Assembly: GCA_964613095.1 (NCBI GenBank)
Contig: CAZTFX010000001.1
Span: forward strand, 86,491-150,490
DNA from: RGIG4576 sp964613095
GTDB lineage: Bacteria > Bacteroidota > Bacteroidia > Bacteroidales > Muribaculaceae
Length of the DNA: 64,000 nt
Reading direction: 5' to 3'
A program made the translations under genes and the position numbers. The notes below the pieces were generated by a model. That model saw nothing but the letters and a program-made list of their open reading frames with translations, ran no database searches and was not told the origin of the DNA. This document shows positions 8,868 to 16,892 of this stretch, piece after piece (the first letter of the stretch is position 1; every line of letters begins with the position of its first letter).

Positions 8868-9665
8868 TTAGATTAATTCAAAATTATCAAAATCCTTCCA
8901 AGCCGGAAACTTCTCACGGAAAGAAGCTAATTTTTCTGCATTTAGTTTTGCTGAGATAATCGGAGAATTTGAAGTTTTTTCAGCAATTATTTTTCCTCTC
9001 ATATCTATTATTATGGATTCCCCGGAATATTCAATTCCAGAAGGACTCTCTCCTGTGCGGTTTACTCCACATACGTAACATTCATTCTCTAAAGCTCTAG
9101 CTATTAAGAGATGTTTCCATGCGTAAGTTCTTGCTTTAGGCCAATTGGCAACAACCAATAAAAGGTCATATTTATTGTTTGAATTCCTTAACCATACAGG
9201 AAATCTTAAATCATAACATACAACTAGCATTATATTCCAGCCTCTATATCGAATAACTTTAGGCTGTGAAGTCCCCGCTGTAAATACGGTTTGTTCTCCT
9301 CCAATACTAAAAATATGATGTTTGTCATAGTAAGTTTCTTCTCCACAACTTTCAATGAAGAATGCCCGATTGTATATTTTGTCAGCAGTGCGAGCCATAA
9401 AGCTGCCTGCAATAGCAATGTTATATTGTTTGGCTAGTCTTTTTAAGGTAATAATTGTGTTTTCTGTATTTTTCTCTGATAAAGCTTTCATTTCTATCGG
9501 ATTTTCTATTAAGAAACCGGTAGAAAACAATTCCGGCAATACTACTAAATCGGTATTGGAAGGTAATGCTTGTAGGTTTTGTTCCAAACGTGATAAATTA
9601 GCCAATTTATCTCCCCACACAATATCATCTTCAAGAGCTACGATATTAAAATCTTTGTTTATCAT
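8868..9665 (-). CDS. Carbon-nitrogen hydrolase, omega-amidase (YafV/Nit2) type
   Basis: This 265-aa nitrilase-superfamily enzyme has the catalytic triad Glu45 (VVLPELFSTGF), Lys115 (YDKHHIFS) and Cys150 (VVCYDLRFP). The FSTGF motif and length place it with YafV/Nit2 omega-amidases, which hydrolyse alpha-ketoglutaramate and alpha-ketosuccinamate. These arise from glutamine or methionine transamination, so a link to methionine salvage is plausible. It has no signal peptide and is cytoplasmic. Its gene follows an acyltransferase and a 121-aa gene on the same strand, 6 bp after the former, and is probably last in that operon. Exact amide substrate is inferred. Confidence 0.85.
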   Translation of the reverse strand: MINKDFNIVALEDDIVWGDKLANLSRLEQNLQALPSNTDLVVLPELFSTGFLIENPIEMKALSEKNTENTIITLKRLAKQYNIAIAGSFMARTADKIYNRAFFIESCGEETYYDKHHIFSIGGEQTVFTAGTSQPKVIRYRGWNIMLVVCYDLRFPVWLRNSNNKYDLLLVVANWPKARTYAWKHLLIARALENECYVCGVNRTGESPSGIEYSGESIIIDMRGKIIAEKTSNSPIISAKLNAEKLASFREKFPAWKDFDNFELI

Positions 9666-9671
9666 ATTTTG

Positions 9672-10211
9672 TTAATCAATACAGAATTTATCAGGATATT
9701 TTGCATGTACACCTTTGTAGTAATGTTTTATATATTGCATATCTTTTTCAACATTACCTGTTGGTGTATATGTATCAGTAAGTGTGATATGTTTTTTCTT
9801 ATAATCGATGGCTGCCATTATAATGGGAATATCAGCTCCTTTAGCTATATAAATAATTCCGCTTCGCCATTTTTGTACTCGTTTTCTCGTTCCTTCCGGA
9901 GTTATTGCTAGAATTAAACTTTCGGAGTTATTATATAGATCTATTATTGTTTCAGTTAAATCGGTATTACATTTACGCGAAACCGGAATTCCCCCCATCG
10001 CTTTAAATAAATAATTCAGAGGGAAAAAGAACCAAGTTTTTTTCATTAGAAAACTTGCTTTCCATTTGAGTGATTTGCATACTAATTGAGCATAAAAGAA
10101 ATCCCAATTACTTGTGTGAGGTGCAACGCATATAACACATTTAGGATAGTCGGGAATAGAAACTTCCAGCGACCATCCTAATTTCTTGAATATAAATTCG
10201 GCTAAATTCAA
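9672..10211 (-). CDS. PlsC-like 1-acyl-glycerol-3-phosphate acyltransferase family protein, TTG start
   Basis: The 179-aa protein shows the acyltransferase motif HTSNWD (His32, Asp37) and the substrate-binding motif EGTRKR about 75 residues later, as in the PlsC/LPLAT superfamily. At 179 residues and without an obvious N-terminal membrane anchor it is shorter than classical PlsC (about 240 aa) and fits a compact class frequent in Bacteroidota. The acceptor lipid is not known. The only start compatible with the family N-terminus (NLAEFIFKKLGW just before the motif) is a TTG at 10211; the next in-frame Met is at residue 56, after the catalytic motif. It lies 23 bp downstream of the 121-aa gene. 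Confidence 0.8.
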   Translation of the reverse strand: MNLAEFIFKKLGWSLEVSIPDYPKCVICVAPHTSNWDFFYAQLVCKSLKWKASFLMKKTWFFFPLNYLFKAMGGIPVSRKCNTDLTETIIDLYNNSESLILAITPEGTRKRVQKWRSGIIYIAKGADIPIIMAAIDYKKKHITLTDTYTPTGNVEKDMQYIKHYYKGVHAKYPDKFCID

Positions 10212-10234
10212 AATACAGTCATATTTATAAGCTT

Positions 10235-10600
10235 TTATCTTGAAAGAGCTGCTTTATTGGCTTCCTTTTGTTCTTTTGAAAGAGCCGAGTTCATTTCTTC
10301 AACAAGAGTATTTACTGTAGTTGCAAGTTCATTGCGTAAAGCCTTATAACATTCTTTATAATATGCTTTACGAGCCTTGTTGTATTCAAAAGCATTTCCA
10401 TTGAATGATTTCAATGTTTTATCAAAAGATACGGAAACCTTGTCAATAGTTTCAGTTTGTATATATGCTGCCTTTACAATGATATTTTCCATTTTGTCAT
10501 AATCAATACCATTGAAAAATTCCATAGCATATATACATTCTCCTGCGATATCTGCGCATGTATACTTAATATACTTCTTTAAATCTCTTTTACTAGCCAT
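10235..10600 (-). CDS. Small conserved-looking protein of unknown function, alpha-helical
   Basis: This is a 121-aa soluble protein beginning MASKRDLKKYIKYTCADIAGEC. It is rich in Lys, Ala and Glu, predicted almost wholly helical, and has no signal peptide, no membrane segment and no recognisable catalytic motif. I recognise the overall type as a small protein seen in Bacteroidales genomes but know no function. It is the first gene of a minus-strand set with the acyltransferase and omega-amidase. Upstream, TAACTTAG at 10630-10637 (minus) is a one-mismatch -7 box, so the promoter is only tentative. Confidence 0.6.
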   Translation of the reverse strand: MASKRDLKKYIKYTCADIAGECIYAMEFFNGIDYDKMENIIVKAAYIQTETIDKVSVSFDKTLKSFNGNAFEYNKARKAYYKECYKALRNELATTVNTLVEEMNSALSKEQKEANKAALSR

Positions 10601-10730
10601 AATTAAAAATTGTTTTATTGTTTATTTTGCTAAGTTACGAAAAATATTTGAATAATGGTGTTATCTTGCGTTTTATAATTGTGTAAATATTTTCAACTGT
10701 ATAATGTTTAAAAATGGAATATTACATTAA

Positions 10731-10761
10731 TTGGTTTATTGAGAAATTATTACTAACTTTG
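10731..10761 (+). promoter_or_regulatory. Promoter of the glycogen synthase/phosphorylase operon
   Basis: TTGG at 10731-10734 and TAACTTTG at 10754-10761, with a spacer of about 20 bp, form a Bacteroidales-type promoter. The start is expected near 10765, about 22 nt before the ATG. Confidence 0.65.
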
Positions 10762-10787
10762 CACTTTCAAAATTTTATGATATTAAT

Positions 10788-12431
10788 ATGACCCAAAATA
10801 AAAAGCACTCTAATTTAATTTTTGAAATTAGTTGGGAAGTGTGTAATAAGGTTGGTGGTATTTATACCGTATTATCAACAAAAGCTCAAACGCTTAATCG
10901 CCTATTTCAGGACAGAGTGATATTCATAGGTCCTGATTTTGGAAAAGATAACACTTCAAGCACATTTAAGGAATTTCCAAGATTGCTTCATGTATGGAAA
11001 AAAAACAGCAATTTACCTTATGACTTAAAGGTGAGAGTAGGTCGTTGGGATATTCCGGGTAGCCCTATTGTTATTTTAGTAGATTATAAATCATTGTATG
11101 CTTGTAAAGAACAATTATATACCGATATGTGGAATAAGTATCAGGTTGATTCGTTGCATGCTTATGGTGATTATGATGAGTCTTGTATGTTTGCCTATGG
11201 TGCGGCATTGGTTATTGAGGATTACGCTAAATATGAAAAAAATAATGCGACCAAGACACAAGTGTTTGCCCACTTTGATGAATGGACTACCGGTATGGGA
11301 TTGTTATATTTGAAAAGTGTAATGCCAAGTATTGCCACTATATTTACTACGCATGCTACGAGCATTGGTCGCAGTATTTGCGGAAATAACAAGCCGCTAT
11401 ATGATTATATGGCGGGATATAACGGTGACCAAATGGCTGATGAACTGAATATGCAGTCAAAGCATTCTTTGGAAAAACAGGCAGCGTTAAATGCAGGTGC
11501 TTTCACTACTGTAAGTGATGTAACGGCAATAGAATGCAAACAATTGATTGGTCGTACACCGATTGTAACTCCAAATGGATTTGAATTGAATTTTGTTCCG
11601 GAGAAAACTCAATATACTAAGAAGCGAAAAGAAGCTAGAAAAAAATTATTGGATGTTGCTCAAGCATTGATAGGAACAGAATTGACCGATAATACTTATC
11701 TGATTGCAACGTCAGGACGTAATGAATTTAGAAATAAAGGTCTTGATGTCTTTTTGGATTCCATGAATGTATTGCGTTCAAAATGGTCGGATAGCGAACG
11801 AAAGATTGTAGCTTTCATGATGGTACCTGCTTGGGTAAAAGAGGCTAGAACTGAATTGAAAGATAAACTGGAATCTAAAACATCGGCAGATTTAGAAAAT
11901 AGAATAATTACACATGATATTAATAATTATGGTGATGATTCTATATATGGTAAGATGAGATACTTAGGTATGGCAAATTTAATGGATGAAAATACATATA
12001 TAATATATGTTCCTTGTTATTTGAATGGAGAGGATGGTATATTTGATATGGATTACTATGATTTGCTGATAGGTCTTGATTGTACTATATTTGCATCTTA
12101 TTATGAGCCATGGGGATATACTCCAATGGAGAGTGTTGCATTTGGAATTCCGACTATCACAACCGATTTGTCCGGTTTTGGTCAATGGGTTCAATCTGAA
12201 TGTGGCGCAGGTTTTGATAAGTCGGGTGTAACTGTTATACATCGTACTGACTCAAATTATAGTGAAGTGGTTGATCAAATCTCAAGTGTGGTATATGATT
12301 ATCTAAAGAGTGATGATAAATATAAGAAGAAAGCACGAGAGAATGCGAAAAAAACTGCGAATAAGGCAACATGGAATAATTTCATAAAATATTATGAAGA
12401 TGCCTATAATGAAGCGATAAATAACCTATGA
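10788..12431 (+). CDS. Glycogen synthase, eukaryote-like GT3 type
   Basis: This 547-aa glycosyltransferase elongates alpha-1,4-glucan, presumably glycogen, in the cytoplasm. Its N-terminus reads FEISWEVCNKVGGIYTVLSTKA, close to the FEVAWEVxNKVGGIYTV of fungal and animal glycogen synthases, and the C-terminal acceptor region has YEPWGYTPMESVAFG followed by TTDLSGFGQW. These are GT3 features rather than those of the ADP-glucose-using GT5 GlgA. GT3 enzymes usually use UDP-glucose, so UDP-glucose is the predicted donor. At 547 aa it is shorter than eukaryotic GYS (about 700) and lacks their phosphorylated tails. It is 76 bp upstream of glgP in the same operon. Confidence 0.9.
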   Translation: MTQNKKHSNLIFEISWEVCNKVGGIYTVLSTKAQTLNRLFQDRVIFIGPDFGKDNTSSTFKEFPRLLHVWKKNSNLPYDLKVRVGRWDIPGSPIVILVDYKSLYACKEQLYTDMWNKYQVDSLHAYGDYDESCMFAYGAALVIEDYAKYEKNNATKTQVFAHFDEWTTGMGLLYLKSVMPSIATIFTTHATSIGRSICGNNKPLYDYMAGYNGDQMADELNMQSKHSLEKQAALNAGAFTTVSDVTAIECKQLIGRTPIVTPNGFELNFVPEKTQYTKKRKEARKKLLDVAQALIGTELTDNTYLIATSGRNEFRNKGLDVFLDSMNVLRSKWSDSERKIVAFMMVPAWVKEARTELKDKLESKTSADLENRIITHDINNYGDDSIYGKMRYLGMANLMDENTYIIYVPCYLNGEDGIFDMDYYDLLIGLDCTIFASYYEPWGYTPMESVAFGIPTITTDLSGFGQWVQSECGAGFDKSGVTVIHRTDSNYSEVVDQISSVVYDYLKSDDKYKKKARENAKKTANKATWNNFIKYYEDAYNEAINNL

Positions 12432-12507
12432 GAGAAATTTAATGTATTACAAGATACATTATAATTTGTTGTAGAAAATAAATAAAACAGATATTTAATA
12501 AATTCTT

Positions 12508-15063
12508 ATGAAATTACAAGTAAGTAATGTAAACACTCCCAATTGGAGAGAAATTACAGTTAAGTCTGAACTTCCTGCAAAGTTGAAAGAACTAGAGGAT
12601 TTAGCAAAGAATTTGTGGTGGGTATGGAATAGTGAAGGTAAAACATTATTTCATGACTTAGATCCTGAATTATGGCGTGCAACAGGTGAAAATCCTGTGT
12701 TAATGCTCCAGAAAATCGATCATGCGCGTTACGAAGAAATAATGAATGATAACGCAATGATGCAACGTATACAAGATGTTCTTGCAAGTTTTAAGAATTA
12801 CATGAGTCAACCAATGCGTGATGATGTCCCTTCTGTAGCTTATTTCAGTATGGAATATGGTCTATGTGCATGCTTGAAGATTTATTCCGGTGGTTTGGGT
12901 ATTCTTGCCGGTGATTATATTAAACAAGCTTCTGATTCTCGTGTAGATATGACAGCAGTGGGATTCTTGTATAAACATGGATATTTTACTCAAACATTGT
13001 CGGTTGATGGTCAGCAAATGGCTAATTATGAGCCACAAAACTTCAATCAATTGCCATTGGAACCTGTATTGGATGAAAAGGGTTCACAAATAGTACTTGA
13101 AGTACCATATCCCGGTCGTATAATCTATGCAAATATCTGGAAAGTAAATGTTGGTCGTATGAACCTGTATTTGTTGGATACTGATATCGATAAGAATTCA
13201 GAGTTTGACCGTCCTATTACCTCTCAATTATATGGAGGTGATTGGGAAAATCGTATCAAGCAAGAGTATTTGTTAGGTATCGGTGGTGTTCTTATGTTAA
13301 AACGACTTGGAATAAAGGCTCAACTATATCATTGTAATGAAGGACATGCGGCATTGTTGAATTTGCAACGTCTTGTGGATTATGTACAAGAAGAAAAACT
13401 TGATTTCAATGTTGCTTTGGAATTGGTGCGTTCTACATCTCTTTATACTGTACACACTCCTGTTCCTGCAGGTCATGACTACTTTGATGAAGGTTTGTTC
13501 GGTAAATATATGGGTGAATATCCTGCTAAACTTGGTATCAGTTGGCAAGACCTTATGAATATGGGTCGTGAGAATCCTGATACAAACGAACGCTTCTCAA
13601 TGAGTGTATTTGCTTTGAATACATGTCAAGAGGCAAATGGTGTTAGTTGGTTGCATGGTGAAGTGTCAAAGAAAATGTTCCAAGGTGTATGGAAAGGATA
13701 TTCTCCAGAAGAATCTCATGTATCATTTGTAACAAATGGTGTACACATGCCAACTTGGGCTGCTTCCGAATGGAAAGCATATTACAAGGAAGTTCTTGGA
13801 GATAATTATATCGAAGAACAAGCAAAAGAAGAAACATGGGCACCAATGTTAAGTGCGAAAGACGAAGAAATTTGGGATCTTCGTATGAAGATGAAGAATA
13901 AATTCATAAATTTCGTAAGAAAGGATTTCAAGGAGAAATGGTTAAAAAATCAGGGTGATCCATCGCGTGTTGTTAAAATCACTGAAAAGATAAATCCTAA
14001 TGCGTTAATTATAGGTTTTGCTCGCCGTTTTGCAACTTATAAACGTGCACATTTGTTGTTTACCGACCTTGATCGTTTGGCTAAGATCGTAAATAACGAA
14101 CAATTCCCGGTACAATTTGTATTTGCAGGTAAAGCACACCCAGCCGATGGTGGTGGACAAGGATTAATCAAGAGAATCATTGAAATTTCTCGTATGCCTC
14201 AATTTCTTGGTAAAATCATTTTCTTGGAAAACTATGATATGATTGTTGCAAAACGACTAGTAACAGGAGTTGATATTTGGTTGAATACTCCAACTCGTCC
14301 ATTGGAAGCTTCGGGAACATCCGGAGAAAAGGCTGAAATGAACGGCGTATTGAACTTCTCTGTTCTTGATGGTTGGTGGTATGAAGGCTATCGTAAGAAT
14401 GCAGGTTGGGCATTGACGGATGAAATTACATATCAAGATACTAACCAACAAGATCAGCTAGATGCTGCAACTATCTATTCAATGCTTGAAAATGAGATTA
14501 TTCCATTGTATTTTGCTAAAAACTCTAAGGGTTATTCACCTGAATGGATTCAATTTATAAAAAACTCATTTGCATACATTACACCAAATTATACAATGCA
14601 ACGTATGCTAAATGATTATATTGAACGTTTCTATTCTAAAGAAGGTGCTCGTTCTAATGTGTTGATGGCTGATGGTTATGCAAAGGCAAAAGAAATTGCT
14701 GCATGGAAAGAAAATGTTGCTTCAAAATGGGATAATATAAAGGTAGTTGATATGAAGTTATCAGATTCATTGATCTCAAGTCCTGTGAATGGAAGCACTT
14801 ATGAAGCAACAGTAAAACTTGATACTGCAGGCTTAGGACAAAGTCTTGGTGTAGAACTTGTCGTTTATAAGAATGAAGATGGACAAGTTAAATTCTCAAA
14901 GACTGTTCCGTTCAATGTTGTTGAAGTTGAAGGAGATGTCTTGACTTATCAATTGAATGAAATTATGAAAGATGCAGGTATGTTTAAATTTGCATTCCGC
15001 GTTTATCCAAATAATGCAGATCTGCCTCATCGTCAAGATTTTGCATACATTAAATGGATTTAA
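12508..15063 (+). CDS. glgP: Alpha-glucan (glycogen) phosphorylase, GT35, short-insert family
   Basis: The 851-aa enzyme releases glucose-1-phosphate from alpha-1,4-glucans. It belongs to the alpha-glucan phosphorylase subgroup typified by Thermotoga: an N-terminal DUF3417-like segment (PAKLKELEDLAKNLWWVWN, about 24-43), the SMEYGLCACLKIYSGGLG loop (about 114-131), and the PLP-binding region EASGTSGEKAEMNG with FSVLDGWWYEG after it. The lysine of that motif is the Schiff-base residue. The C-terminal 100 residues form an extra beta-rich domain. Its position right after glycogen synthase pairs glycogen synthesis with breakdown in one transcript. A strong terminator follows. Confidence 0.93.
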   Translation: MKLQVSNVNTPNWREITVKSELPAKLKELEDLAKNLWWVWNSEGKTLFHDLDPELWRATGENPVLMLQKIDHARYEEIMNDNAMMQRIQDVLASFKNYMSQPMRDDVPSVAYFSMEYGLCACLKIYSGGLGILAGDYIKQASDSRVDMTAVGFLYKHGYFTQTLSVDGQQMANYEPQNFNQLPLEPVLDEKGSQIVLEVPYPGRIIYANIWKVNVGRMNLYLLDTDIDKNSEFDRPITSQLYGGDWENRIKQEYLLGIGGVLMLKRLGIKAQLYHCNEGHAALLNLQRLVDYVQEEKLDFNVALELVRSTSLYTVHTPVPAGHDYFDEGLFGKYMGEYPAKLGISWQDLMNMGRENPDTNERFSMSVFALNTCQEANGVSWLHGEVSKKMFQGVWKGYSPEESHVSFVTNGVHMPTWAASEWKAYYKEVLGDNYIEEQAKEETWAPMLSAKDEEIWDLRMKMKNKFINFVRKDFKEKWLKNQGDPSRVVKITEKINPNALIIGFARRFATYKRAHLLFTDLDRLAKIVNNEQFPVQFVFAGKAHPADGGGQGLIKRIIEISRMPQFLGKIIFLENYDMIVAKRLVTGVDIWLNTPTRPLEASGTSGEKAEMNGVLNFSVLDGWWYEGYRKNAGWALTDEITYQDTNQQDQLDAATIYSMLENEIIPLYFAKNSKGYSPEWIQFIKNSFAYITPNYTMQRMLNDYIERFYSKEGARSNVLMADGYAKAKEIAAWKENVASKWDNIKVVDMKLSDSLISSPVNGSTYEATVKLDTAGLGQSLGVELVVYKNEDGQVKFSKTVPFNVVEVEGDVLTYQLNEIMKDAGMFKFAFRVYPNNADLPHRQDFAYIKWI

Positions 15064-15082
15064 TATTATAAGGTATAATTCT

Positions 15083-15117
15083 AAAAAAACCGATTCACAG
15101 AGTGAGTCGGTTTTTTT
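15083..15117 (+). terminator. Terminator downstream of glgP (bidirectional)
   Basis: A 16-pair stem (15083-15098 with 15102-15117) with one G-U pair and a 3-nt loop has an A-run on one side and a T-run on the other. It separates glgP from the convergent LuxR-type gene. Confidence 0.85.
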
Positions 15118-15122
15118 ATGAA

Positions 15123-15668
15123 TTATTTGCTTGTAATATAACCATTCATCATAGCGTATACACTGAGACCTGAGACACTTTTAATTCCTAATTTTGCAGT
15201 TATATTTTTACGGTGGGTTAGAACCGTATTAAAACTAATATTTAATAAATCTGCAATTTCTTTATTAATATGTCCCTTGGCAATAAGTTTTAAAACATCA
15301 ATTTCCCGTTTTGATAATTCGCTATGAATAGATTTTAAGTCATTTAGTTTGGTAATTGTTTTATTAATTTGATTTATAATACGTTCTTCACTCCAGTCTT
15401 GTGCAATAACATTATCATTTATTTTTTGAGAAGGGAGTAGGTTGGGGCTTACTATGATAGTTTTGTGCTTATTTGCTATAAAAGATTCGTTATATATGCT
15501 ATAAAATTGTATTGACGTAAATATAAGATTATATTCATCAAGAATAGATGAATTCAATGTATTTGAAATCGTAACAGATTTGATATTGAACATTTCATTC
15601 AATATTTTTTGTACACCTATCGATACAAGGGTATCTTCATGCATTATCAATACTTGAATCTTATCCAT
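15123..15668 (-). CDS. LuxR-type HTH regulator with degenerate receiver-like domain
   Basis: The 181-aa protein ends in a clear LuxR/FixJ helix-turn-helix (about 118-178): LSKREIDVLKLIAKG then NKEIADLLNISFNTVLTHRKN. The N-terminal 80 residues have receiver-like strand spacing (VLIMHEDTLVSIGVQKIL, YNLIFTS, IIVSP) and keep the acidic pair Glu11/Asp12. The expected phospho-acceptor after YNLIF is Thr51/Ser52, with no Asp, and the conserved Lys is missing. It should therefore not be activated by ordinary phosphorylation. It is the last gene of a five-gene operon, 4 bp after a RIC/hemerythrin homologue that is its likely partner. Target promoters are unknown. Confidence 0.8.
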   Translation of the reverse strand: MDKIQVLIMHEDTLVSIGVQKILNEMFNIKSVTISNTLNSSILDEYNLIFTSIQFYSIYNESFIANKHKTIIVSPNLLPSQKINDNVIAQDWSEERIINQINKTITKLNDLKSIHSELSKREIDVLKLIAKGHINKEIADLLNISFNTVLTHRKNITAKLGIKSVSGLSVYAMMNGYITSK

Positions 15669-15672
15669 ATCC

Positions 15673-16338
15673 TTATACTTGACATTTCAAAATAGGTAGT
15701 AAAATGCGATAACGAATACGGTTATTTTGCTTGATGTCTTTTTGTAGAGACATTATTGCCACTAAAACTGCATGACATAAATTGACATCATATTCACCTT
15801 TAAGGTGTATAACAAACATATTGATTAAATCATTTAATTTCTCTTCAATATTATCATTAGCTTCATTTAGGTGAGAGAAATCCAATTCGTTTGTCGAACC
15901 ATTCTTTACATGAATGAATAATTCAGCCATGTCAAATTCAATTCTGGCTGTAAGCTCATTTTTTACTTCTTCAAAAAACTTTTGTAGTAATTCTAGATTA
16001 TTATTTCCATTTTCACTGCGCGAAATTAATGAAGAAAAGTGTCTTTCGATATTGGGAATTTGGAATCTCAGATAATATTGATTTGTTTTGTTTACATATT
16101 CTATGATTCTATTTATACTATAAGATTTTAAAGCCTCTTCAGGAAAATAATCTTCATTTATGTAAGTATTTAATATTGTTGAAAAAAAACTTACATCCAT
16201 GTCTTTTTCAAGGCATATGTCTTCAATTGTTTTATCTCCAACTCCCAAAAAAATATTAAATCTATTTAATACAGTAATAGATGAAGGGTCATTGATTACT
16301 ATATCACATAATTTACTGCCTTTTGTTATAATAGCCAT
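15673..16338 (-). CDS. RIC/YtfE-like hemerythrin-fold protein lacking the metal ligands
   Basis: This 221-aa protein follows the plan of YtfE/ScdA (Repair of Iron Centers) proteins: a short N-terminal ScdA_N-like domain (about 10-48) and a four-helix hemerythrin-like domain (about 70-218). The CCGG motif of ScdA_N is replaced by LGVGDK (31-36). By my alignment to E. coli YtfE, the di-iron ligands are replaced: first helix TNQYYLR (85-91) without His, ELTARIEFD (128-136) with Arg132/Asp136 for His/Glu, Asn161 for His, and QNNRIR (204-209) with Asn205/Arg209 for His/Glu. It cannot bind a normal di-iron centre and may be a sensor or adaptor for the adjacent LuxR protein. The family assignment is moderately sure; the function is not known. 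Confidence 0.65.
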   Translation of the reverse strand: MAIITKGSKLCDIVINDPSSITVLNRFNIFLGVGDKTIEDICLEKDMDVSFFSTILNTYINEDYFPEEALKSYSINRIIEYVNKTNQYYLRFQIPNIERHFSSLISRSENGNNNLELLQKFFEEVKNELTARIEFDMAELFIHVKNGSTNELDFSHLNEANDNIEEKLNDLINMFVIHLKGEYDVNLCHAVLVAIMSLQKDIKQNNRIRYRILLPILKCQV

Positions 16339-16339
16339 A

Positions 16340-16882
16340 TTATTGTTGAATAATTTTTGTTGGTGTTATAATTATATCCATTTTTATATCGTGCGTTTCA
16401 GTCGGTATTTTGTCAATTAATTGGAAATCGTAACATATTCCAATCTTTAAAGCTTTACAAAATGATAAAAGTTTATCGTAATACCCTTTCCCCCTTCCTA
16501 AACGATTTAATTCTTTATCATAAGCAACCCCCGGAACTACAATTATATCCAAAATGTCTAAATTAATTCCGGTATCACCTTCTGGTTCTAGGATAGAAAA
16601 AGTACCCTTAGTTAGTTTATTTTTTTTATATGGTAATACTATTAAATCATTTCCTTTAATCTTTGGTAGAAAAAAATTTTTATCTGTAGTTTTCTCAAAG
16701 AAAATATTTGTTTGTAATTCGTCAGGTAAAGAGTAATACAATAGGATATTTTTAGCCTTATCCCATTCATTCTTTTTTATTAGTCGTGAAAAAACTCTTT
16801 CGGACGCTTTATTTTTTTCAAAATCAGTTAGAGCTGATTTTAATTTTCGCATTTCGTCTCGTATATATTTTTTCTCACTCAT
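16340..16882 (-). CDS. 5-formyltetrahydrofolate cyclo-ligase
   Basis: The 180-aa enzyme (EC 6.3.3.2) converts 5-formyl-THF and ATP to 5,10-methenyl-THF, rescuing folate trapped as 5-formyl-THF. The diagnostic ATP/Mg-binding motif LGRGKGYYDKLL is at about 126-137, preceded by the strand IIVVPGVAYD. The N-terminal basic KKYIRDEMRKLK helix and overall length are typical of the YgfA/MTHFS family. It sits 10 bp after the S41 protease gene and 1 bp before the RIC-like gene. Together with dCMP deaminase it gives the operon a one-carbon/thymidylate flavour. Confidence 0.93.
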   Translation of the reverse strand: MSEKKYIRDEMRKLKSALTDFEKNKASERVFSRLIKKNEWDKAKNILLYYSLPDELQTNIFFEKTTDKNFFLPKIKGNDLIVLPYKKNKLTKGTFSILEPEGDTGINLDILDIIVVPGVAYDKELNRLGRGKGYYDKLLSFCKALKIGICYDFQLIDKIPTETHDIKMDIIITPTKIIQQ

Positions 16883-16892
16883 AGTTTGAATA

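Noticed and set aside
15673..16338. Working di-iron RIC repair protein
   Set aside because: The expected His/Glu ligands and the N-terminal cysteines are absent in the sequence.
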